DNA from: DATGFB01 sp032160545 | Lineage (GTDB): Bacteria > Actinomycetota > Actinomycetes > Mycobacteriales > Jatrophihabitantaceae | Length of the DNA stretch: 64,000 bases | Assembly: GCA_032160545.1 (NCBI GenBank) | Contig: JAVHVN010000159.1 | Location: forward strand, 12,603 to 76,602 | Direction of reading: 5' to 3' | Made by a program: the position numbers and the translations under genes | In this document: positions 39,310 through 46,137 of the stretch, in pieces | Position numbering within the stretch: the first letter of the stretch is position 1 | How the letters are laid out: every line of letters starts with the position of its first letter | Notes under the pieces: model-generated | The model's database searches: none | What the model saw: only the letters and a program-made list of their open reading frames with translations | What the model was told of the DNA's origin: nothing

Positions 39310-41432
39310 CAATCGACGGGCGGCGACGCGGCGCCCGACTGTCGCCGGGTGAGCCACCATGCGGTGCCGCCGACCATTGCGAGGACGGCCGCGGCGATCA
39401 CGAACCACAGCCAGACGGGCGTGCCGGACGACGACGTGGTGTTGGTGGACGCCGCGACAGGAGAGTTGCCGGGACTGCTCGTGCCCCCGGATGCATCAGC
39501 GGCCCCGGACGGGGACGACGAACTTGTCGCCGACGTCGAACCCGCCTTGCCGGAGCCAGGTCGGGACGTGTTGCTCACGGCCGACGTGGGGTTGCGGGTT
39601 CCGAACGCCTGGGGCACCTGCTTGATCTCGTTCGACACAGCCGTGCCGCTGCCGCAGCCACCGCCGCCGCCGCTCACGAGTGACCACCGGTCGCCGGATA
39701 CGCGGATCACGGCAGCCGGATAGGTGTCCGGGCTGGAGGCCGTCGTATCGGCCGGCGCCGAGAACAACATCCGGAACTGCACGAGGCCGTCCCACTTGGT
39801 CGGGAACGCGCCGACGAAGTCCTTCATCGACGGGTCGAGGATCGTGGGCTGCGCCATCGGGTGCGCGGAGTTGCTGAACTTTGACGCGCCGGTCATGGCC
39901 CGCCCCGACCATGATCCCGGATCGACGTCCTTGATCGGTTGATATGCGAACACGCTCGCAAGGCCACTGGGCGGCCCGAAACCTGCCGGTGCGCCGACGG
40001 TCGACACGACGGCCCCGGCGAACGGTCGGCTGTCGATCAGACCGGAGATCACTTCGTGCCCGGACGCGTCACAGAACGCAAGCGCGCCCAGCGCGTTCGG
40101 GTCGGTGAACGGGGCACCGTCGGCACCGGCTCCGGGCGCCGCCACAAGTCCAAGACCGGCTACGAGCCCGCCTGCGAGCAGGGCCGCCGCCACCGGCCGA
40201 AGTCGCACGCTCTCGCGCCGTTGCATCGGGCCGACCGGCTCCGGGTCGCGCGGCTGGGACGGCGTGGTGGGCAGGTCCGTCGGACCACCAGATGGCATCG
40301 GGTTCGGTCCGCCGCCTCGCGGACGGCGCCGCGAGTGCGACGCAGGCGGTCGCCTGCGCAGGTGCCGCCGCCACCACAGGTAGAGGACGACGAGCAGGAT
40401 CAGCCCGGCGACGCATGCGAGGAACATCCACGGGAATGCGAAGAACGGCGCCGACGCGGAGGCGGCAGCGACAGGTACCGGCTTCTGGTCGGCGAAGAGC
40501 TGCGGGGTGACGGTGACACGTGCTTTGTCGAACACCGTCGGCACCACGCCGGGCACCTCGACCGTGACGGTGGCCGTCGAACCCGGGAACAGCACCTCGA
40601 TCGCCGGTGGCCTGACGATCTTGGTCTTCGCGCCGAAGAGTCCGGTCACGTTCACGGCCTGTTGAACCTTGACCCGGACGTTTCCGGTGTTGCGAATCCG
40701 GTAGGTGACCGTGGCCCGGCCCTTGCCGATCGGGTCGAGCGTGCCGTGGTAGCGACCCTTGAGGGCCTCGATGGCCAGCTTCGGGTTCAACGGACCGGCG
40801 ACCCGCACGTAGATGCTGGTGGCGACCCGCTGGTCGAGGCGTACGTTCTGGCCCTTCGGGTTCTTGCCGATCGTCGACAGCGTCGCGATGAGCGCGGCGC
40901 CGTGGTCGCCCGGCGACGCCGTGCCCGGCACGGTGAGGGCGAACGGGATGATCACCACCCCCGGCGCCCTGCTCGTCGCCGCCGGGATGGTGATCGTCAG
41001 CGAGGGCTGCGAAAGCGTGACCCAGCGCCCGGCGTCGACCAGCTTGTCGGTCTGCAGACCGGCCGCCAGCGTCCCGTCTGCTGCGTTGCCCAGATCGGCC
41101 GGGTAGACCGTCACGGTGAGCGGCGTGGTCGCGTAGTTGACCGCCGCCGCCTTGTCGCTGTAAGTGCCGCCCGGTCCGGTCTGGTACGAGAAGAACGACC
41201 GCGCGGTGCTGCGGTTGACGGCAAGCGGGCCGATACCGAATGTCGCGCGGCTGCCACCGGTACTCGCCCCTCCCGGCGCCGGGGCCGTCCCCGTCGGGCT
41301 GCTCGGCGCGGCCAGGGCGGCCTGGGTAGCGACGGACGACGCGACGAGAACCGCAGCGGCGAGCGCCGCGAGTCGGGCCCAACGGGTGGCGATCGAGAGG
41401 CCGGGACGACCGGCGAGGCGGCGGCGTGGCAT
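39309..41432 (-). CDS. WxIP (DUF916)-like protein fused to a second exported module
   Basis: About 707 residues from ATG 41432 (GTG 41450 possible). First half (to ~370): signal peptide, then a DUF916/WxL-interacting-like region (FFSYQTGPG, VPGTASPGDHGAAL, VATSIYVRVAG, RIRNTGNVRVKV), a membrane helix (FFAFPWMFLACVAGLILLVV) and a basic cytoplasmic-looking linker. Second half (from Met at 40226, 305 residues): a new signal-like hydrophobic stretch, a domain recalling the shared N-terminal domain (LGALAFCDASGHEVISG; VQFRMLFS), a Ser/Thr linker and a last membrane helix with RRQ tail. The joint looks like two exported proteins fused without a stop. It could also be two genes with an internal start, though the ribosome site there is weak. 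Confidence 0.7.
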   Translation of the reverse strand: MPRRRLAGRPGLSIATRWARLAALAAAVLVASSVATQAALAAPSSPTGTAPAPGGASTGGSRATFGIGPLAVNRSTARSFFSYQTGPGGTYSDKAAAVNYATTPLTVTVYPADLGNAADGTLAAGLQTDKLVDAGRWVTLSQPSLTITIPAATSRAPGVVIIPFALTVPGTASPGDHGAALIATLSTIGKNPKGQNVRLDQRVATSIYVRVAGPLNPKLAIEALKGRYHGTLDPIGKGRATVTYRIRNTGNVRVKVQQAVNVTGLFGAKTKIVRPPAIEVLFPGSTATVTVEVPGVVPTVFDKARVTVTPQLFADQKPVPVAAASASAPFFAFPWMFLACVAGLILLVVLYLWWRRHLRRRPPASHSRRRPRGGGPNPMPSGGPTDLPTTPSQPRDPEPVGPMQRRESVRLRPVAAALLAGGLVAGLGLVAAPGAGADGAPFTDPNALGALAFCDASGHEVISGLIDSRPFAGAVVSTVGAPAGFGPPSGLASVFAYQPIKDVDPGSWSGRAMTGASKFSNSAHPMAQPTILDPSMKDFVGAFPTKWDGLVQFRMLFSAPADTTASSPDTYPAAVIRVSGDRWSLVSGGGGGCGSGTAVSNEIKQVPQAFGTRNPTSAVSNTSRPGSGKAGSTSATSSSSPSGAADASGGTSSPGNSPVAASTNTTSSSGTPVWLWFVIAAAVLAMVGGTAWWLTRRQSGAASPPVD

Positions 41433-41461
41433 GGCTGACAGGAGACTCACCCTCGGCGACC

Positions 41462-41483
41462 TGATGATGAACGAGGACTGAAC
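41462..41483 (-). promoter_or_regulatory. PHO-box-like 11-nt direct repeat upstream of the WxIP-like gene
   Basis: Minus-strand units GTTCAGTCCTC (41473-41483) and GTTCATCATCA (41462-41472) are contiguous and share GTTCA in the same 11-nt phase; a further GTTCA lies 5 nt upstream. Distance to the start at 41432 is 30 bp. This is one of the two best matches to a PhoP direct-repeat unit in the locus. Confidence 0.42.
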
Positions 41484-41490
41484 TGAACGA

Positions 41491-41521
41491 GCAGGGCGGG
41501 CGAATGACTCGCCCGCCCTGC
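41491..41521 (-). terminator. Perfect 13-bp GC-rich hairpin after the Ig/WxL-like gene
   Basis: Arms 41491-41503 and 41509-41521 are exact reverse complements around ATGAC. It starts about 28 bp past the stop of the gene at 41550. There is no strong U-tract, as is common for actinobacterial terminators. Confidence 0.65.
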
Positions 41522-41549
41522 CCAATTCGGATGTTGCGGTGATTTCGTG

Positions 41550-43484
41550 TTACGGGGTCGCGGTCGCCGAGTAGTCGATGACCGTGAAGGTGACCGTCGC
41601 CGTGTACAGACCCGGCTTGGTCGACGTCGCGGCCGTCAGGCCCATGACGCCCGAGATGTTCACCGTGCCGGGACCCTGGGTGGTGTCGGCAAAGCGCTTC
41701 TTGCCGCCCACGGGACCGAACCCGGTGATGTCGTGCGGGTTGACACTGCCGGCCTGCAGGGCGTTGCCGGCGAGGTACTTCGGCGTGACACCCGTGAAGG
41801 TGAGGTTGTCACCCGGGATCAGCGTGCTCAGCGACGGGTTCGTGAAGTCGCTGGTCTGGGCGTACGCGATCCAGCCGGCGCTACCCGCGCGGGTGTCGGT
41901 GATCGTGACACCGTTGGTGGTAGCCGCCGAGCCGTACGACGACACCGTCCACTTGCCCGCGCTCAGGTCGGTGTTGAAGTCCGAACCGGAGGTGTGGGCC
42001 GAGGAGGCGGCGTAGATGGCGCCGAGGTAGCTGACCTTCTGGCCCGTGGTGTACGCCGTCGCCTGCGCCCACGCGGGAGCGAGCGCCGTCGAACCCAGCG
42101 TGCCGGGGTCGGTTGCCGCGACCGCGGTTGCGGCCGGGACACCGAACGGCGCCGACGTGCTGTACCCGGTGCCGGCCGAGTTCAGCACCATGGTGCCGAG
42201 GCGGAACGGGTTGGCCACCGTGTACGGCGTGCTGATCACCAGCGTGCCGGCGGGAACGCCGACCTCGGTGTTCTGCGGGTCGGGGTTGTACGACGCCGCG
42301 GACGTCACGACCGTGACACCGGTGGTGTCGCTCGAGTTGGTGTACGCAGCCGTGTCTGCCGAGACGAAGTCGGCGGTGATGGTCGCGGAACCGGCAGCGG
42401 AGGGCGTGTACGAGAAGTTCGCACCCGAGGTACCGAGGGCGACCGGGCTACCCGAGTTGGTGCCGTTCACCGCGAACTGCACCGCGCCGGCGCTGGCCGG
42501 GACGGCGGTGGCAGGCGCACCGCTCTTGACGTCCGCGTGGATCGTCAGCGTGTCACCCACGTTGGCCGTCGTCGGGCCGCTGAGGACCGTCGTGGTGGCC
42601 GCCGCCGGGCCGTTGACCTGGTAGCTGATCGGCGCGGAGGTGGAACCGGCGAACGCGATTCCGGCGGGCAGGTACTGCGCCGTGATCGAGTGCGTTGCCA
42701 CAGACAGCGTGGTGGTGCTGACCGAGACGTCGGAGCCGGTGAACGGCTGGGTCGTACCGATCTGCGTTGCGCCGTCGAAGAACTTGACCGAACCGTTGGT
42801 CGGTGCGGGGCCCGATGCCGGGACGACGTGGCCCGTGAAGGTCACGTTGGTGCCCTGAAGCTGCGGGCTGGCCGGACTGGCCGAGACGGTGGTCGTGGTG
42901 GCGGTCGCCGCCGGGAGGACCGGGTAGACCTGCGACCACGTGTGGTTCACCGTGTCGTAGGAGATGTCAGCGGTCCAGTAGCCGAGGTCGTTGCCGCTCT
43001 GAACCAGCCGGATCTGCATGACGTTCGCGTACCCCGGCGTCGTGTCGGCCGTTCCCGCGCCCAGAGCAGCGCTCAGGTTGGCCTCACCGGCGTTCGGGTT
43101 AGCGACCGGAACCTCGGTGCCGGCCGCGGCGATCGACGCCGGCGATGCCACCGGGTAGTTGGTCGCGGTCGAGGCGTTCACGGCAAACCACGACGACGTC
43201 GGGTTTGCGTGGTCGGGGAAGGCGAAGAGGATGTTCGCCTTGTGGAACTGTGCAGGGTCGCCGTTGCTCGAGGCGACCGCGTAGTCGAACAGGTGCGAGA
43301 GGTTGTTGCCGCCGCTGACCTGGTTGCCAGCCGCATCGTAGAAGGAGATGGTTCCGTACCCGCCGCCGTTGGCGTCGGGCTCCCAGCCCGGCGCCGCTGC
43401 TGAGGCGGGGTTCGCAAGGAGGACGCTGCCTCCTGCGACGACCGCGAGCGCAGCTCCGGCCACCAGTGCCTTGATAGGCTTCAT
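41550..43484 (-). CDS. Secreted Ig-like/WxL-like protein with shared N-terminal domain
   Basis: 644 residues from ATG 43484. Signal peptide (1-~30, ASA/AAP); the ~155-residue domain shared with the Ig-repeat protein (34-190; GWEPDANGGGYGTISFYD, LSHLFDYAVASSN, QFHKANILFAFPDH, ANVMQIRLVQSGNDLG); two Ig-like repeats (about 195-395); a ~45-residue CBM5/12-like stretch (W-x5-YTTGQKVSYLGAIY); and a C-terminal beta domain with VTITDTRAGSAGW and VTFTVIDYSA that looks like a WxL-type domain. There is no sorting signal or C-terminal helix, so it is secreted or held non-covalently. The downstream gene encodes a WxIP-like protein, the usual WxL partner. Its upstream gap holds a hairpin but no clear PHO-like repeat. 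Confidence 0.78.
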   Translation of the reverse strand: MKPIKALVAGAALAVVAGGSVLLANPASAAAPGWEPDANGGGYGTISFYDAAGNQVSGGNNLSHLFDYAVASSNGDPAQFHKANILFAFPDHANPTSSWFAVNASTATNYPVASPASIAAAGTEVPVANPNAGEANLSAALGAGTADTTPGYANVMQIRLVQSGNDLGYWTADISYDTVNHTWSQVYPVLPAATATTTTVSASPASPQLQGTNVTFTGHVVPASGPAPTNGSVKFFDGATQIGTTQPFTGSDVSVSTTTLSVATHSITAQYLPAGIAFAGSTSAPISYQVNGPAAATTTVLSGPTTANVGDTLTIHADVKSGAPATAVPASAGAVQFAVNGTNSGSPVALGTSGANFSYTPSAAGSATITADFVSADTAAYTNSSDTTGVTVVTSAASYNPDPQNTEVGVPAGTLVISTPYTVANPFRLGTMVLNSAGTGYSTSAPFGVPAATAVAATDPGTLGSTALAPAWAQATAYTTGQKVSYLGAIYAASSAHTSGSDFNTDLSAGKWTVSSYGSAATTNGVTITDTRAGSAGWIAYAQTSDFTNPSLSTLIPGDNLTFTGVTPKYLAGNALQAGSVNPHDITGFGPVGGKKRFADTTQGPGTVNISGVMGLTAATSTKPGLYTATVTFTVIDYSATATP

Positions 43485-43519
43485 GTTCGCTTCTTGCCTT
43501 TCGGGGAGAAGTGATTTCC

Positions 43520-43550
43520 CGTGGGGCGGGTGGCAGACACCCGCCCCACG
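43520..43550 (-). terminator. Perfect 13-bp hairpin between the PstS-like and Ig/WxL-like genes
   Basis: Arms 43520-43532 and 43538-43550 pair perfectly around GCAGA. It is about 70 bp past the stop of the PstS-like gene and 36 bp before the next start, so it could end that transcript or act as an attenuator for the next gene. No T-tract. Confidence 0.6.
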
Positions 43551-43619
43551 TCCTGCGTTGTGGAGCTGTTCAGGGGTTGCGTCCCCGCCGTGGCAGGCGG
43601 GCACGCAACCGCCTGACGA

Positions 43620-45011
43620 TCAGGCGCCGCCCGGGGTGAACGCGTACGCGGGCACGATGCCCGAGGCCGAGATGTTCGCCTGGCCGGCACCGCTGGCGAT
43701 CCACGGCGCACCGCCCGGGCCGTACTCGCGACCCGACACCGGGTCGACCGTGCAGGTGGGGTCACCTACGCCGGGGTTCGGGCAAGGGTTGTAGAGCATG
43801 GTGCGGATCCAGTTCAGTGAGCCGCCCGGCTGGAACTTCTTGCTACCGAGGAAGTCCTGATGCCGGAAGTAGATGTAGAGGTTGCGGTCGGTGTTCCACC
43901 CCGCCGACCAGAACGTCACGTTCGGGGCCAGAGTGGCGCCCGTCGTGCACTGCGGCGCGTTCGCCGTCGAGATGGCAGGTGCGAACGGGCAGCTCGGGTC
44001 CTTGAAGTAGCCGCCTACGCCGTTGCCCGTCCCGTCGCTGAGCTTGCCCTGGAACAGGTTCAGGCGTCCCTGTGACATCGGCTCGATGGCATTGTCCATC
44101 GCGCCCTTCGCGCCGGCCTGCGTCACCGAGCCCGAGGTGCCGGTGTAGGTGATGTATTGCGCGGCCTGGATCGCCTCGGGGTCGTTCTCCTCGACGTTCT
44201 GGACGCAGGGACCCGGCGTTCCGACGCTGATCGCGCCGAGGAAGGACGACCGGGTGCCCGAACCGACCTGCGGCACGAGCGGAACGATGGAGTCGGTAGA
44301 CGTGAAGCTGCCACCGAGCTCGTTCCAGTGCGTGACCGAGCAGTTGTAGATCGAGGTGATCTGGGACAGCGTCAACGCCGCGGCGTTCGTCGTCGTGGTG
44401 TCCGACGACAGCATGGCGAGCTTGTCGACGCCGACGGTGACACTGTCGTACGTCGTGCCGCCGGGCGTACGGGGCGACGACGCGCGAGCGAAGTCCACCC
44501 AGCCCTTGCCGAGCCCGGTGGAGGTGTTCGTGTCCTGGACGAGCAGGTTGAAGCCAGCACCGGAGCCGTTGGGCCGCTGGACGGGCGACTTCTTCGCCCG
44601 CAGCACGATCGAGGGGTTCTGCACGCACGGGGTGTCGGTGTGGTTCACGTTCTGGTTGCCGCTGCCCTTCGTGCCACCGGTACCGGGTGCACAACCGCCG
44701 GTGTTCGTCGTGGCGTTGTAAGCACCGCCGACGCCCTGAACTCCGTACGACAGTCGGGTATTGGCATCGGCAGTTGCGTCGATGCTGATGAACTTGTTCT
44801 TGTTGCCCGCGCTGTTGTAGCCCGGGTTACCGGTGAAGTCTCCGTCCGCGACGAAGTCACCGAGTTGCTGGAGCGTGTCGGACCCGACACCGACGACGTC
44901 GTTCGACGTCGGGGCGTAGTCCGCCACCGCGTTCGTCGCCGGGAACAAGGCGACGGTGGCTGCCGCGGCGACCACCATGCCCATCCCGAGCGTGAACTTC
45001 CTTCCGACCAT
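43620..45011 (-). CDS. Secreted PstS-like solute-binding protein
   Basis: 463 residues from ATG 45011 (GGAAGGA ribosome site). The Sec signal peptide ends NAVADYAP, with no lipobox and no C-terminal anchor. Mature features match phosphate-type binding proteins: VVGVGSDTLQQLGDFVADG at the start, VDFARASSPRTPGG, LTLSQITSIYNC...HWNELGG, and VPQVGSGTRSSFLGAIS. The chain has several Cys (likely disulfides). It is longer than E. coli PstS (about 320 mature residues), with inserts. It is 160 bp after the sortase-like gene, with its own putative PHO-like repeat. Being free of an anchor it may act as a released scavenger; ligand not shown. Confidence 0.82.
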   Translation of the reverse strand: MVGRKFTLGMGMVVAAAATVALFPATNAVADYAPTSNDVVGVGSDTLQQLGDFVADGDFTGNPGYNSAGNKNKFISIDATADANTRLSYGVQGVGGAYNATTNTGGCAPGTGGTKGSGNQNVNHTDTPCVQNPSIVLRAKKSPVQRPNGSGAGFNLLVQDTNTSTGLGKGWVDFARASSPRTPGGTTYDSVTVGVDKLAMLSSDTTTTNAAALTLSQITSIYNCSVTHWNELGGSFTSTDSIVPLVPQVGSGTRSSFLGAISVGTPGPCVQNVEENDPEAIQAAQYITYTGTSGSVTQAGAKGAMDNAIEPMSQGRLNLFQGKLSDGTGNGVGGYFKDPSCPFAPAISTANAPQCTTGATLAPNVTFWSAGWNTDRNLYIYFRHQDFLGSKKFQPGGSLNWIRTMLYNPCPNPGVGDPTCTVDPVSGREYGPGGAPWIASGAGQANISASGIVPAYAFTPGGA

Positions 45012-45084
45012 GTGGAGCGTCCTTCCGGAGGAGTGTGGAACCTGCGGGGACAGACTGTTGGGCGGGGGTCGCCAAACGCCCCGA

Positions 45085-45106
45085 ATTGTGAGAACGGGGG
45101 ATGAAT
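45085..45106 (-). promoter_or_regulatory. PHO-box-like 11-nt direct repeat upstream of the PstS-like gene
   Basis: Minus-strand units ATTCATCCCCC (45096-45106) and GTTCTCACAAT (45085-45095) are contiguous 11-nt units with TTC in phase. They lie 74 bp upstream of the start at 45011. A weaker match than those at pstB and 41462. Confidence 0.35.
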
Positions 45107-45171
45107 CCGGGACCGTTTTCGATGCGGAATCGGACGTCCCAGACATGGCAGGATCGTCCGTTCCGGGGCGT

Positions 45172-46137
45172 TCACATCAGGTTGGGAAGGAACTGCACGG
45201 CTGTCTGCGTGACGCCCCACAGCGCAGCCAGCGCTATCGGCGTGCCGATGAGCCAGGCTTGCCACCGACCCCAGCGATCGGCCGCCCAGACGATCCCGAG
45301 CGCAGCGAGCAGTGGCGCGGGCAGCCACAGCACCAACGAGTACAGCGCCCCTGTGTCGCCCTTCATGGCCCGCTCGGCCTCGGGCACGAGCGACGGGCGA
45401 ACGCCCGAATCTGCAAACGGCTTGCTGACCAGCGTGGCGTCGACGTACACCACCCCGCCCGGAGCCCAACCGCTGTGCCATCCGGACGCGTCCGACGTGA
45501 CGAGCGTCAGCCGGCCACCGGAGACCAGGGCGGGGAACGAGTCGCCGGCACGGCGTACCCGATCGACCACGTACGTCGCGGTGCCCTCGGCGGTCGTCGT
45601 GGTCACCGTCGCGCCGGGGCGCAACGACGCAATCGAGTGGAACGGCGCGCCGAACAGCGCTGCCCGGCCGTAGATCACCGAGACGCCCGGCTGTCCGGGC
45701 AGCGGGGTGTCGCGCCGGTGCCCCGGTCCCTTGGCCAGCTCACCGGACAGCGTCCCCTCGACGATGACCTCTCGGTGCAGGCCGGCTGCGGGGATGTCGA
45801 GCACCGCAACCGGATTGCCGGGGGTGATCGGACCGCCCACTGGCGCGGTCGCCTCGGCCAACTGCTGCCGGAACTTGTCGTACAGCACGCTCTGGTCGTG
45901 AGCCTGCTGCAGGGAGCTGATCAGGAATCCGTACAACAGCAACCAGCAGACCAGGCCCGCAACGAGGGCGAGTGCCCAGTTGAGGATCAGCGAGCCAGGC
46001 GTGTGCTGGACCCTCCGTCGTGGGATGCGGATGTTCGGGCGCCGGACGGCAATGCGCGGCAACGTCGGCCGGCCGCGCCGGCGAGCCTCGTCCCGTGGCT
46101 CGTGTGGCGGCGCCGGCGGGTCCTGGAGGGTCGTCAT
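45172..46137 (-). CDS. Sortase-fold membrane protein without catalytic residues (pseudosortase)
   Basis: 321 residues from ATG 46137, overlapping the upstream stop by 4 nt (ATGA). Basic cytoplasmic N-terminus (1-48), membrane helix (about 50-76), then a clear sortase beta-barrel: AVLDIPAAGLHREVIVEG, KGPGHRRDTPLPGQPGVSV, FGAPFHSIASLRPGATV, YVVDRVRR, RLTLVTSD, and two C-terminal helices (about 265-318). In active sortases VIxGHR supplies the His and TLxTC the Cys; here the sites read IYGRA (Arg158) and LVTSD (Ser215), and the later catalytic Arg is also missing. Transpeptidation is therefore not expected. Placed in the pst-like operon, it may be a structural or tethering subunit. The codons at both sites are clean (CGG, TCG). 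Confidence 0.85.
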   Translation of the reverse strand: MTTLQDPPAPPHEPRDEARRRGRPTLPRIAVRRPNIRIPRRRVQHTPGSLILNWALALVAGLVCWLLLYGFLISSLQQAHDQSVLYDKFRQQLAEATAPVGGPITPGNPVAVLDIPAAGLHREVIVEGTLSGELAKGPGHRRDTPLPGQPGVSVIYGRAALFGAPFHSIASLRPGATVTTTTAEGTATYVVDRVRRAGDSFPALVSGGRLTLVTSDASGWHSGWAPGGVVYVDATLVSKPFADSGVRPSLVPEAERAMKGDTGALYSLVLWLPAPLLAALGIVWAADRWGRWQAWLIGTPIALAALWGVTQTAVQFLPNLM

